A stretch of DNA of 64,000 nt from Sagittula sp. P11 (GCF_002814095.1 NZ_CP021913.1:744001-808000), one strand, 5' to 3'; positions 35,245 through 43,983 are shown, counted from the stretch's first letter. Notes: generated from the letters alone by a model not told the origin. Numbers and translations are program-made.

Positions 35245-35877
35245 TCAACTGTCTGATTCTTCACCTTCAGGCACGCGGGACGTGACGATCTCGTCTATGA
35301 GGCCCCATTCCTTGGCCTTTTCGGCGTCCATGAAGTTGTCACGCTCAAGCGCGGCCTCCACCGCCTCGTAGGTCTGGCCGGTGTGCCTCACGTAGATTTC
35401 ATTGAGGCGGCGCTTCAGTTTGATCGTTTCCTCGGCGTGGATCATGATGTCCGTCGCCTGGCCCTGGTAGCCACCGGAGGGCTGGTGCACCATGATGCGC
35501 GAGTTCGGCAGCGAGAAACGCATGCCCGCGGCACCGGCGGTCAGCAGGAGCGACCCCATGGATGCGGCCTGGCCGACCACGAGGGTGGAGACCTTCGGCT
35601 TGATGTACTGCATCGTGTCGTAGATCGACAGGCCGGAGGTCACGACACCGCCCGGCGAGTTGATGTACATCGAAATCTCTTTCGACGGGTTCTCTGCCTC
35701 GAGGTGGAGGAGCTGCGCCACCACCAGCGACGACATGCCGTCATGCACCGGGCCGTTCAGGAACACGATGCGTTCCTTCAGCAGGCGCGAGAAGATGTCG
35801 TATGCGCGTTCGCCGCGGCTGGTCTGTTCGACAACCATGGGAACGAGGTTCATGTAGGTTTCAACTGGGTCTCTCAT
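35245..35877 (-). CDS. clpP: ATP-dependent Clp protease proteolytic subunit ClpP
   Basis: 210 residues, standard ClpP. Catalytic Ser in [14 protein letters not shown], His in IMVHQPSGG and Asp in the [19 protein letters not shown] segment. N-terminal [33 protein letters not shown] is typical, including the propeptide-like start. Forms tetradecamers with ClpX or ClpA. Divergent from the photolyase-like gene, so both promoters lie in the ~90 bases between. No CIRCE element seen. Confidence 0.97.
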   Translation of the reverse strand: MRDPVETYMNLVPMVVEQTSRGERAYDIFSRLLKERIVFLNGPVHDGMSSLVVAQLLHLEAENPSKEISMYINSPGGVVTSGLSIYDTMQYIKPKVSTLVVGQAASMGSLLLTAGAAGMRFSLPNSRIMVHQPSGGYQGQATDIMIHAEETIKLKRRLNEIYVRHTGQTYEAVEAALERDNFMDAEKAKEWGLIDEIVTSRVPEGEESDS

Positions 35878-35975
35878 CTCGGGCCTGCCTGCTGCTGCGT
35901 CATTTGAGTGTCGTATCGTCGAGGTGTTACCTGAGTCTTAGTATCGGGGTAGAGGGGCTGCAAGTGGCGGCGGGT

Positions 35976-37226
35976 ATGTATGGCATCACGCTTGAAGCGC
36001 GGTCGCCGCCCCCTACCCTTCCGCCCGTGACCGATCATACCTTCCATCCCTCGCGTGAGGCGGCCCTTGCCGCGCTGTCGGAATTCGTGCCGCGGGCCGG
36101 CCGGACCTATGCCGAGGGCCGCAACTTCGACCATGGCCCCGGACGGCGAGACGCCGTGTCGCAGCTTTCGCCCTACCTGCGGCACCGGCTGATCACGGAG
36201 GAGGACGTGCTGCGCGCCGTGCTGGACCGGCACACGCCCGATGCGGCGTCGAGGTTCGTGACGGAAGTGTTCTGGCGCACCTACTGGAAAGGCTGGCTGG
36301 AAATGCGTCCGTCCGTCTGGACTGCCTATCGCGGCGGTCTGGGACAGGCGTGGAACGACGTGCAGACGCAATCCGGCCTGCGCGGACGGTGGGAGGATGC
36401 CTGCGCGGGCGAAACGGGGATCGACTGCTTCGACGCCTGGGCGCGGGAACTGGCGGAGACGGGCTATCTGCACAACCACGCCCGCATGTGGTTCGCATCG
36501 ATCTGGATCTTCACGCTCGGCCTGCCCTGGGAGCTGGGCGCCGATTTCTTCCTCCGCCATCTGCTGGACGGCGATCCGGCCTCCAACACCCTGTCATGGC
36601 GCTGGGTGGGCGGGCTGCAGACGCGCGGCAAACACTACGTCGCCACGGCGGAGAACATCGCCGAATACACAGGCGGACGATTCCGCCCCGCACCCGGCGA
36701 ATTGAACGAAGATGCGGCATCGCTCGACGGCCCGCTCCACCCTGATCCCATTGCGGCACCGGAGAGATCACGGATCGACCTGCGGGACTACTCCGCGCTG
36801 ATCCTGCACATCGACGACCTGTCGCCGGACTGGCTGCTGGACGACGGTCTGACGCCGCTCGTGACCTTCGTCCTTGCCCCGCCGGCGGACGCGACACCGC
36901 TGAAGATGTCGGACCGGGTCCAGGACTTCCGCCGCGCGGCGCTGGAGTCGACGGTCGGGCGCCTGTCGTCCCGCCTTGGCCGCGTCGTGCCCTGTGCGGA
37001 TGCCGGGGCCTTGAAGGCCGCCGTCGCTGATCTGGGCGCGGCGCGGGCAGTGACGCCCCATGCGCCCGTCGGGCCGGTGGCAGAGGCGCTGACCGAGGTG
37101 CCCGCCGAACGCGCGCTCAGGCCCTACGATGCGCGGGCCTGGCCCCATGCGACCGCCGGTTTCTTCAAGTTCCGCAAGCACATCTCCGCGCTTCTGGCGG
37201 CCACGCGGGGGATCGAGGTCGTCTGA
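35976..37226 (+). CDS. Photolyase/cryptochrome FAD-binding-domain protein with inverted domain order
   Basis: 416 residues from the ATG at 35976; GTGs at 35964 (AGAGG upstream) and 36027 (best homologous start, no ribosome site) are alternatives. Residues ~60-240 are the FAD_binding_7 helical domain of photolyases: SQLSPYLRHRLITEEDV, FVTEVFWRTYWKGWLEMRP, CFDAWARELAETGYLHNHARMWFASIW and DGDPASNTLSWRWVGGLQT. Normally the alpha/beta antenna domain precedes this; here no N-terminal alpha/beta domain exists, and a Rossmann-like domain (YSALILHIDDLSPDWLL ... ALKAAVADLGAARAVTPHAPVG) follows it. Light-dependent DNA repair or photoreception is plausible, not shown. Divergent from clpP. Confidence 0.82.
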   Translation: MYGITLEARSPPPTLPPVTDHTFHPSREAALAALSEFVPRAGRTYAEGRNFDHGPGRRDAVSQLSPYLRHRLITEEDVLRAVLDRHTPDAASRFVTEVFWRTYWKGWLEMRPSVWTAYRGGLGQAWNDVQTQSGLRGRWEDACAGETGIDCFDAWARELAETGYLHNHARMWFASIWIFTLGLPWELGADFFLRHLLDGDPASNTLSWRWVGGLQTRGKHYVATAENIAEYTGGRFRPAPGELNEDAASLDGPLHPDPIAAPERSRIDLRDYSALILHIDDLSPDWLLDDGLTPLVTFVLAPPADATPLKMSDRVQDFRRAALESTVGRLSSRLGRVVPCADAGALKAAVADLGAARAVTPHAPVGPVAEALTEVPAERALRPYDARAWPHATAGFFKFRKHISALLAATRGIEVV

Positions 37227-37242
37227 CCGCTCGCTCGGTGCC

Positions 37243-38196
37243 TCACATGCCGATGCGGCGCGGATCGACACAGACATGCGCCGCGCACTCCATCTCCAGC
37301 GTCACGTGGACAAGCCCGTGGTCACGATGCAGCGCCTCCTTGACCTGTGCCTTGATGGCATCCGCCCGGGACCATGCGCCCCTTTCGATGACGACATGGG
37401 CCATCAGGGCCGTCTGCTTCTCGTCGATCTGCCAGAGGTGCGCGCCGTGGACCTCCGTCACGCCGACGATCCCCTCGGCGCTTTTCAGGACGTCCTCGGG
37501 CGCCATGCGGGGCGGCGTGCCCATCATCAGGATGCGGATCACGCCGCCGATCTCGCTGGCCGCGAGCCACAGGATGTAGGCAGCGATGCCCAGCGTGACC
37601 AGCGGGTCCACCCAGGTCCAGCCGAAGAGCAGGATCAGCGTACCTGCAAGGATCACCGCCACCGACCCCAGCGCGTCTGCGAGGTTGTGCAGGAAGGCGG
37701 CCCGGATGTTGACGCTGTCCTGCGCCATCTTGAAGGTCAGCCATGCGGTCACGAGGTCCACGACCAGCGCCACACCCGCGATGACGACAACCAGCCAGCC
37801 GGTCACCGGCTCGGGATTGAAGAAGCGCAGGACGGCCTCGTAAAGCAGGTAGAGGCCGATCACGATCAGCGTCGTCAGGTTGATGAGCGCCGCGACGACC
37901 TCTGCCCGGCCGTAGCCGAAGGTCATGTCGTCGTCGGCCGGACGCCGGGCGATCCTGCGCGCCCAGACGGCGATCAGGAGGCTCGCCGCGTCAGAGAAGT
38001 TGTGAAGCGCATCGGCGATCATCGCCAGCGAACCGGAGACCAGCCCCCCGACGATCTGCGCGAAGGTCAGGAGCACGTTGACCCCGACCGCCGCCGCCAT
38101 GCGACGGTCCCCGGTCAGTTGCTCCGGCGTGATGTGGTGGTGATGGCCGTGACCGTGATCATGGTCGTGGTCATGGTGCGCGTGATCGTGTGGCAT
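37243..38196 (-). CDS. Cation diffusion facilitator, His-rich (ZitB/CzcD-like)
   Basis: 317 residues from the ATG at 38196, chosen because the His/Asp-rich metal-binding tail (MPHDHAHHDHDHDHGHGHHHH) begins there; no good ribosome site is seen. Six membrane helices; the helix II metal site is D62-A-L-H-N-F-S-D69 and helix V has HNLADA. C-terminal cytoplasmic domain ends CVDPRRIGM. The pattern fits zinc/cobalt/cadmium exporters that use proton antiport. It lies downstream of soxD in the same direction but behind a terminator and a 450-base gap, so it is probably separate from the sox operon. Confidence 0.93.
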   Translation of the reverse strand: MPHDHAHHDHDHDHGHGHHHHITPEQLTGDRRMAAAVGVNVLLTFAQIVGGLVSGSLAMIADALHNFSDAASLLIAVWARRIARRPADDDMTFGYGRAEVVAALINLTTLIVIGLYLLYEAVLRFFNPEPVTGWLVVVIAGVALVVDLVTAWLTFKMAQDSVNIRAAFLHNLADALGSVAVILAGTLILLFGWTWVDPLVTLGIAAYILWLAASEIGGVIRILMMGTPPRMAPEDVLKSAEGIVGVTEVHGAHLWQIDEKQTALMAHVVIERGAWSRADAIKAQVKEALHRDHGLVHVTLEMECAAHVCVDPRRIGM

Positions 38197-38576
38197 GGCC
38201 GCAGATGGCGCCCACGTGGCGCCGAGGTCAAGGGGAGGCTGACGGATTGGAGGGTGGGGCCAGGAAAACGTGAACGGTGTCGTCCGAATGTGGGCGTTTC
38301 GGAACGTGGTGCCGGGTCCGAGATCCCGGACATGCGGGGAGTTTACGGCTGGCGTGCAGAGGTCCTGGTCCTCTTTTCCACGGCTCATGTGGGAGGACCG
38401 TCGTGGCGCCTTGGCGAGATTGGAACACAGGCGATGGCTGCGTTGTCCTGCTTGCCGTGGCAGTGGGGCCACCGCGATCCGGGCAGGCAAGTATTTGAAA
38501 TATTGAGATTATTGGCTGCGCGGCCGTGGCATTTGTCGTTTGACGCCGTTGCGGTCAGACTGTGCCACAGAGAAAG
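38197..38576. other. Gene-free region between the CDF gene and the sox terminator
   Basis: 380 bases with no supportable gene; open frames here are short and compositionally odd. An AT-rich patch (TATTTGAAATATTGAGATTATT, in two halves around 38491-38512) lies about 300 bases before the CDF start and may hold its promoter on the minus strand. Beside it, CTTGCC (38450) and GGCAAG (38486) form distant inverted arms enclosing GTGG/CCAC, so a folded leader RNA for the metal exporter is conceivable. No known riboswitch consensus recognised. Confidence 0.4.
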
Positions 38577-38605
38577 AAACGGCTGGCCCCGCATTGGGGC
38601 CAGCC
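38577..38605 (-). terminator. Rho-independent terminator of the sox operon
   Basis: A perfect 10-base stem GGCTGGCCCC/GGGGCCAGCC (38605-38581) with a 5-base loop, followed on the minus strand by GTTTCTTTCTCT. It lies 45 bases after the soxD stop codon and is one of the clearest terminators in the window; it marks the end of the sox transcript. Confidence 0.88.
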
Positions 38606-38649
38606 GTCAGAAGGCTGTCATCGACGGCCTGTTTCTTTGTCCCGGCGGC

Positions 38650-39927
38650 TTACGGATGCGCCTTGAGGTACTCGATCACCGCGTCGATTTCCTCGGCCTT
38701 GCGCAGACCGGCAAAGGCCATCTTGGTGCCTTTGACGTAATCGCGCGGCTTGGCGAGGAAGGCGTGCAGCGCCTCGCTGTCCCAGACCCCGTCCATGCCG
38801 TCCATGGCCCCGGAGTAGCTGAAGCCGTCGACAGAAGCGATGTCGCGGTCGACCACGCCGTTCAGGACAGGGCCGGTCTTGTTCTGGGCGCCCTCGCCGA
38901 CCTGGTGGCAGGCCTGGCACTTCTTGAAGACCCGCTCGCCCGCGGCGACCAGTTCGGGATCGAGCGCCGCGTCTTCTGCAGGCGCGTCACCCTCGGCTGC
39001 GGCTTCCTCGACAACAGCCTCTTCGGCGGGCGCCTCGGTCTCTTCGGGAACGGACGCGGTGTCGGCCTCCGGCTGGGCGGTTGCGGCGGCGTTGGAGTTG
39101 TTCATTTCCTCCGGCGCTTCGTCGCCGCCCTGGTCGGGCGTCACGTCGAGAACCGTGGCGCGCATGGTGATCTCCACCGGGCTGTCCTTGCAGTTTTCCA
39201 TGCAGGGCTCGGTCCGCCACTGGCTGTACTCGGTCTCTGCCCGGTCATCGACAATGAATCCGTCGGCGTTGGGCATCTCGACCTCGCCCCATGTCTCGCG
39301 CGACAGCTCGAACTCGTCGTCGATGATGTCGTTGGAGTAGAGGATATAGGCCACGATGGCATAGACCTCGTCATCCGACAGCGACTGCGCGTTGCCGAAG
39401 GGCATGGAACGGTGGACGTAGTCCCAAACGGTCGACAGGTAGGGCCAGTAGGAGCCCACGGTCTTCAGCGGATCGTCGTCCGCCAGCGTGCCGTCGCCGC
39501 CCGCCAGCTTGGGCCAGTTGCCGACACCTTCCGCGAAGGAGCCATGACAAACCGCGCAGTTGTCCTCGAACAGAGGCTCGCCGTCGGAGGCATTGCCCGA
39601 ACCGTCCGGCAGGTCGGAGCCGTCGGGGTGCACGTCGACGTTCCACGCGGCGACCTCTTCGGGCAGGGCTTCGCGGCCCAGACCGAAACGGGTGCCGGTG
39701 CTCGCCTCGTCCGCCTGCGCGCTGGCAACGAACAGACCGTCTGCCGGGGCGGACTCTGCCTGCTGCGCCGGGGTTTCCGGCTCGGGGATCGGGGCGGGCA
39801 GTGCCGCCAGCATCGGCGGGTTCTTCGGCTGCGGTGCGACGTTGCGGTCGGCGAAGTTGTAGGCCGCCGTCAGCATCACCACGAGACCGACAGCAGTGCC
39901 GCCATAGAGTTTAAGAGACTTCGACAT
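38650..39927 (-). CDS. soxD: SoxD, dihaem cytochrome c subunit of sulfane dehydrogenase
   Basis: 425 residues. N-terminal hydrophobic helix (LYGGTAVGLVVMLTAAYNFA) serves as signal or anchor. Two c-type haem sites: C124-A-V-C-H128 in a SoxD-type first cytochrome domain (LFEDNCAVCHGSFAEGVGNWPKLAGGDGTLADDDP) and C337-Q-A-C-H341 in the C-terminal domain, joined by an Ala/Glu-rich linker of about 60 residues. With SoxC it removes six electrons from the sulfane sulfur on SoxY. Starts 17 bases inside the end of soxC. Last gene of the operon; soxEFGH do not follow. Confidence 0.95.
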   Translation of the reverse strand: MSKSLKLYGGTAVGLVVMLTAAYNFADRNVAPQPKNPPMLAALPAPIPEPETPAQQAESAPADGLFVASAQADEASTGTRFGLGREALPEEVAAWNVDVHPDGSDLPDGSGNASDGEPLFEDNCAVCHGSFAEGVGNWPKLAGGDGTLADDDPLKTVGSYWPYLSTVWDYVHRSMPFGNAQSLSDDEVYAIVAYILYSNDIIDDEFELSRETWGEVEMPNADGFIVDDRAETEYSQWRTEPCMENCKDSPVEITMRATVLDVTPDQGGDEAPEEMNNSNAAATAQPEADTASVPEETEAPAEEAVVEEAAAEGDAPAEDAALDPELVAAGERVFKKCQACHQVGEGAQNKTGPVLNGVVDRDIASVDGFSYSGAMDGMDGVWDSEALHAFLAKPRDYVKGTKMAFAGLRKAEEIDAVIEYLKAHP

Positions 39928-41188
39928 TTTCCGCCTCCCCGTTGGCTTTCACGTGCCAGGTCTGGATACAGTTGTTGTGGTAGATCGAGTTCAGGCCGCG
40001 CACCTCGCGCAGTTGCGCCTTGGTCGGCTGCACGTAGCCCGTCTCATCGATGGCGCGGGACTGGAGCAGCCACTCCTCCCCGTTCCAGGTGGTGTCGAGG
40101 TAGAAGCGCACCAGCGCCTTGTCGTCGCCGGGGTTGGCCAGACGCGCGGTTTCCCACGTCATGCCGCCGTCCTTCGAAACATCGACGCGGGAGATCTTGC
40201 CATGGCCGGACCATGCCATGCCTGTGATGACCACCGGGCCATGGCCGTGCTTGATCGGCGCCTGCGGGCTGGGCGAGGTCACGACGGACTTGGCGTCCAT
40301 GACCCAGGTCCACTTGCGCGAGGTGCCGTCCGCCAGCGTGTCCGTGTACTTGGAGGTCTCCTCGCGGCTTTCGACGGGGGCGTCCATGACCTCGATCCGG
40401 CGGAGCCATTTGACCCACATGTTGCCTTCCCAGCCGGGAACGACGAGGCGCGCAGGGTAGCCGTGTTCCTTGCGGAGCGCCTCACCGTTGGCCTTGAAGG
40501 CCACCAGCACGTCGTCCATCGCCTTTTCCATCGGGATGGAGCGGCCGTTGGAGGAAGCGTCGGCACCTTCGACGTAGACCCACTTGTCCTTGAAGTCGCC
40601 TGCCGCGTCGAGGCCGGCCTCGGCCAGCAGCGTGCGCAGCGGGACGCCGGAATATTCCATGTTGTGGATCATGCCGTGGGTGAACTGCGCGCCGTTGAGC
40701 TGCGCCCCTGCCCATTCCATGCCGGTGTTTGCGGCGCATTCGCAGAAGTAGACGTGGTTCTCGCGCGGGAAGCGTTCGAGATCGTCGTAGGTGAAGACCA
40801 AGGGCTTGTCGACGAGGCCATTGATCATCAGGCGGTAGTCGTCCTTCGCCAGCTCGATCGCGCCGGAGTGGTGCCGTTCGAAGGCGCAGCCCGCAGGGGT
40901 GATCGTGCCGTCGAGCGCATGGATCGGCGTGAAGTTGATCGAGGAGATCGTGTCGGCGGTCAGCCATTCCACGTTGCGGCGGATGACATCATTCTCGAAC
41001 CGGATCGGCAGACCGTAGGGCGTGGCATCGACACCGTCGCCAAGGCCGGTCGCCCAGTCCTGCACCTCTGTGATCAGCGGATCGGGGTCCGCCGCCTTTG
41101 CAGCCGTTGCGACCACGGCCCCTGCCCCCAGCGCCGCGGCGCTGGTCAGGAACTGCCGGCGCGACGGCGCGGTCTTTTCCTTGCTCAT
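39911..41188 (-). CDS. soxC: SoxC, molybdopterin subunit of sulfane dehydrogenase
   Basis: 425 residues from the ATG at 41188 with AAGGAG upstream; an ATG 30 bases earlier overlaps the operator. Twin-arginine signal SRRQFLTSAAALGAGAVVATAAKA. Sulfite-oxidase fold with the molybdenum-ligand Cys in the VYFCECAANTGMEW stretch, and a C-terminal dimerisation domain (VVITGMAWSGHGKISRVDVSKDGG). Periplasmic partner of SoxD in the Sox(CD)2 complex. Presence of soxCD predicts complete oxidation of thiosulfate to sulfate without sulfur globules. A perfect ATTC-N8-GAAT site lies 25 bases upstream. Confidence 0.96.
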   Translation of the reverse strand: MSKEKTAPSRRQFLTSAAALGAGAVVATAAKAADPDPLITEVQDWATGLGDGVDATPYGLPIRFENDVIRRNVEWLTADTISSINFTPIHALDGTITPAGCAFERHHSGAIELAKDDYRLMINGLVDKPLVFTYDDLERFPRENHVYFCECAANTGMEWAGAQLNGAQFTHGMIHNMEYSGVPLRTLLAEAGLDAAGDFKDKWVYVEGADASSNGRSIPMEKAMDDVLVAFKANGEALRKEHGYPARLVVPGWEGNMWVKWLRRIEVMDAPVESREETSKYTDTLADGTSRKWTWVMDAKSVVTSPSPQAPIKHGHGPVVITGMAWSGHGKISRVDVSKDGGMTWETARLANPGDDKALVRFYLDTTWNGEEWLLQSRAIDETGYVQPTKAQLREVRGLNSIYHNNCIQTWHVKANGEAENVEVS

Positions 41189-41212
41189 GGCATACTCCTT
41201 ACGGATCATGTC

Positions 41213-41228
41213 ATTCATCTATGTGAAT
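41213..41228 (+). promoter_or_regulatory. SoxR-type operator upstream of soxC
   Basis: ATTCATCTATGTGAAT: a perfect ATTC-N8-GAAT inverted repeat (arms extend to TCATTCA/TGAATGA). On the minus strand it reads ATTCACATAGATGAAT and shares ATTCACA with the other sox sites. It lies between soxB and soxC, 25 bases before the soxC start, implying an internal regulated promoter. Confidence 0.65.
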
Positions 41229-41275
41229 GAATTGGGAGGAAAATCGGCGGGCACGCAGGCCCGCCGAAGGGGATG

Positions 41276-42976
41276 TCAGGCGCCGATGACCTCGACGCTG
41301 TTGTTGGGATCGAGCTTGATGGTGCCTTGCTTGCGGATGTGGCTTTCGACCACGTCCCAGATCTGCGGCCCCTCCGTGCCCTCGTTGACCGAGGCCCAGC
41401 CGGCGACGATGTAGGTCTTGGCCGGATCGATGGCTTCGCCGGTCTTCATCAGCATCATCTCGGAGATGCGCTCGCCCTGCGGTTTGGCGATGTCGATGCG
41501 GTAGGCCAGGCCACCGATCCGCACCATGTCGCCGCCCTGCTGGTAATACGGGTCGGGGTTGAAGATGTTGTCGGCCACGTCCTCGAGGATCACCTTGATG
41601 AACTCGCCCGTCATCTCGGAGCGGTACGCCTCGCCGTAGGTCATCGAGGTGACGTTCCAGATGTCCTCGCGCGTGATGTTGTCGCCCGGGATCAGCGACG
41701 GCCCCCAGCGGACGCCCGGCGACATGGCGATGTCGGCCTCGCGCTCGGAAATCAGCGCGTTGCAGATCAGGTCGTCCCAGGTACCGTTGAAGTTGCCGCG
41801 GCGATAGAGAAGCTCGTCGGTGGTGCCGATGACCTCTTCCAGTTCTGCCTTGAAGGGCGCGCGCTGCTCGTCGATCAGGGCGGCCATCTCGGCATCGGGT
41901 TCGATCACGTCCGAGAAGATCGGGATCAGCTTGTGACGGAAGCCCATCATCCGCCCGTCGCGCACGTCGAGGTCGACGCGGGAGACGAACTTGCCGTTGG
42001 AGCCGGAGGCTATGATGATCGTCTCGCCCACAAGCACCGGTTCCGGCAGCGCGTCATGGGTGTGGCCGGACAGGATCACGTCGATGCCGGTGACGATGGA
42101 GGCCATCTTCTTGTCCACGTCGAAGCCGTTGTGCGACAGGCAGACCACCAGCTCGGCGCCCTGCGCGCGGACCTCGTCCACCATGGCCTGCATGTTCTCG
42201 TCGCGGATGCCGAAGGAGAACTCCGGGAACATCCAGCGCGGGTTGGCGATGGGCATATAGGGGAAGGCCTGACCGATGACGGCAATCTTCACGCCGCCCC
42301 GCTCGAAGAACTTGTACGGCGGGAAGAGATCCGGCAGCGGTTCGTCCCATTCGGCGTCGAAGATGTTCTGGCCAAGCGCCGCGAAGGGCAGGCTTTTCAC
42401 CAGTTCCTGAACGCGCTCGGAGCCCAGCGTGAATTCCCAATGGAAGGTCATGGCGTCGGGCTTCAGCCCGTTCATGACGTTGACCATGTCCTGCCCCTCG
42501 GTTTGGTAGCAGGTGTAGGAACCGTGCCAGGTGTCGCCACCGTCCAGCAGCAGCGCATCCGGACGCGCCGCGCGGATCGAGTTCACCACCGTGGCGACGC
42601 GGTCGAGACCGCCGACCTTGCCATAAGCCTGCGCAAGCGCAGAGAAGTCACCGGACGACAGCGCGTAGTGGGAGGGAGAGCCGTCTTCGATGCCGTAGAG
42701 TTTGCGGAAATCGGCGCCGGTGACGTGGGGCACCTCCCCCCGGTTCGGACCGACGCCGATGTTAATGGAGGGTTCACGGAAGTAGATGGGCTTCAACTGC
42801 GCATGGATGTCGGTGACGTGGATCAGGCTGACGTTGCCGAAGGTGTCGAATTGCAGAAGCTGATCCTGGGTGAGGCTCTGCTGCGCGGCCAGCCGGGACC
42901 AGTTGCCGAAGCCGGAGGCGCCGACCAGAGCCGAAGCCGCCATGGACACTTGCAGGAAATCGCGTCTTGAGATCAT
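41276..42976 (-). CDS. soxB: SoxB, thiosulfohydrolase
   Basis: 566 residues from the ATG at 42976; an ATG at 42997 is equally possible and neither has a good ribosome site. Tat signal MISRRDFLQVSMAASAL. Dinuclear manganese 5'-nucleotidase-like fold: HVTDIHAQLKP, LDGGDTWHGS, SHNGFDVDKK and SGHTHDALPEP. The family enzyme hydrolyses the sulfone from SoxY-bound thiosulfonate as sulfate in the periplasm. Good marker of thiosulfate oxidation. Lies between soxA and soxC with operator-like repeats on both sides. Confidence 0.96.
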   Translation of the reverse strand: MISRRDFLQVSMAASALVGASGFGNWSRLAAQQSLTQDQLLQFDTFGNVSLIHVTDIHAQLKPIYFREPSINIGVGPNRGEVPHVTGADFRKLYGIEDGSPSHYALSSGDFSALAQAYGKVGGLDRVATVVNSIRAARPDALLLDGGDTWHGSYTCYQTEGQDMVNVMNGLKPDAMTFHWEFTLGSERVQELVKSLPFAALGQNIFDAEWDEPLPDLFPPYKFFERGGVKIAVIGQAFPYMPIANPRWMFPEFSFGIRDENMQAMVDEVRAQGAELVVCLSHNGFDVDKKMASIVTGIDVILSGHTHDALPEPVLVGETIIIASGSNGKFVSRVDLDVRDGRMMGFRHKLIPIFSDVIEPDAEMAALIDEQRAPFKAELEEVIGTTDELLYRRGNFNGTWDDLICNALISEREADIAMSPGVRWGPSLIPGDNITREDIWNVTSMTYGEAYRSEMTGEFIKVILEDVADNIFNPDPYYQQGGDMVRIGGLAYRIDIAKPQGERISEMMLMKTGEAIDPAKTYIVAGWASVNEGTEGPQIWDVVESHIRKQGTIKLDPNNSVEVIGA

Positions 42977-42999
42977 GGGGGAGGGTCTTTCTCTCATGA

Positions 43000-43020
43000 C
43001 ACACATGCGCATGTGTGAAT
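43000..43020 (-). promoter_or_regulatory. Palindrome and degenerate operator upstream of soxB
   Basis: CACACATGCGCATGTGTG (43000-43017) is an 18-base perfect palindrome. Overlapping it on the minus strand, ATTCACACATGCGCAT (43020-43005) is ATTC-N8-GCAT, one mismatch from the SoxR-type operator and again beginning ATTCACA. It lies just before the soxB start. Confidence 0.45.
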
Positions 43021-43072
43021 GGGTTGATCAAGGGAAACCCCGCGCGCCGACCGACGCACGGGGTCAAGTTCA

Positions 43073-43927
43073 TCAGTTGCGGACGGCCGGCCCTTCGACG
43101 GAAAGACCGTTGCCGCGCGATTTGACGTAAAGCTCCAGCGCGATGAATTCCGGCGAACCTTCGCTGTAGGTTTCGGCGCGGGTGTCGCGGATGCAGCCCT
43201 TGAACCGGTTGTGAATGCCGTTCAGCTTGGCGTTCTTCAGACGGTACGTCGGGAAACCGTTGACCTGGCCCTGGCTCAGGTGGTCGGCGCGGATGTAGTT
43301 GCCGTAGTTCTCTTCGTGGCAGGACGCGCAGGACAGGTCCAGGATGCCGGTCCGGGTGTAGTAGAGCTCCTTGCCCTTCTCCCAGTACTCGGCGGCCGGA
43401 CCGTCGATGGCGACCTGCACGGGCGTGCCACGACCGACGGAGGTGATCAGCGCCTCCATGGAGACGGCATCGCCCGAGTCGTACTTCCACGCCTCGGCGC
43501 CCATGCGGTTCACTCGGCAGTCGTTCACCTGCATCTGGATGGTGCGCAGTTCGCCGGCTTCCTCGTTGAACTTCGGATAGGTCGGCCCGACCATCGCCAT
43601 GCTTTCCGCCGGATCGCCGTGGCAGTCCGCGCAGGACTTGCCCTCGGACCCTTCGGCGGTGTTCCACATGTCGGTGGCCTGATCGACGAAGATCATGCCC
43701 GGGTTGTCGAAGTCGTCGGTTTCGAGTTGCTGGGTCTCGTCCGAACGGAAGTGCCAGCCCGAGATCACCTCGTCGAAGACTTCTTCGAGATGCTCCGGGG
43801 CTGGCGCCTTGGTCGTCATCTCGAGCTCACCGTTGATGGTGAGGGTATCGTCATCCGCGCCGCCCGCGAAGGCCGCCGGAGCGATCAGCAGTGCGGCCAC
43901 GGCCGTCAATGCCTTGAATTTCATCAC
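43073..43927 (-). CDS. soxA: SoxA, dihaem cytochrome c subunit of SoxAX
   Basis: 284 residues with signal peptide MMKFKALTAVAALLIAPAAFAG. Two haem sites, C99-A-D-C-H103 and C200-A-S-C-H204, so this is the dihaem form of alphaproteobacteria. Cys245 in FKGCIRD is the position of the axial cysteine persulfide ligand of the active-site haem; Cys137-Arg (NDCRVNR) is the ligand region of the first haem. With SoxX it joins thiosulfate oxidatively to the SoxY cysteine. Preceded by a 30-base palindrome separating it from soxZ. Confidence 0.96.
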   Translation of the reverse strand: MMKFKALTAVAALLIAPAAFAGGADDDTLTINGELEMTTKAPAPEHLEEVFDEVISGWHFRSDETQQLETDDFDNPGMIFVDQATDMWNTAEGSEGKSCADCHGDPAESMAMVGPTYPKFNEEAGELRTIQMQVNDCRVNRMGAEAWKYDSGDAVSMEALITSVGRGTPVQVAIDGPAAEYWEKGKELYYTRTGILDLSCASCHEENYGNYIRADHLSQGQVNGFPTYRLKNAKLNGIHNRFKGCIRDTRAETYSEGSPEFIALELYVKSRGNGLSVEGPAVRN

Positions 43928-43946
43928 GTTCCCTCCCTGTTGACAC

Positions 43947-43976
43947 CCCTGCCCCGTGACATGTCACAGGGCAGGG
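43947..43976 (-). terminator. 30-base near-perfect palindrome between soxZ and soxA
   Basis: Fifteen bases pair with the next fifteen with a single mismatch (arms CCCTGCCC / GGGCAGGG outside and GTGACA / TGTCAC inside). It starts 8 bases after the soxZ stop and ends 20 bases before the soxA start. No T tract. Likely an mRNA-processing, stability or partial-termination element; the inner GTGACATGTCAC could also bind a dimeric regulator. Confidence 0.6.
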
Positions 43977-43983
43977 CCGTGGA

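Noticed and set aside
38133-38196. His/Asp codon repeat at the start of the CDF gene as a microsatellite
   Set aside because: It encodes the metal-binding His-rich tail common in CDF zinc exporters.
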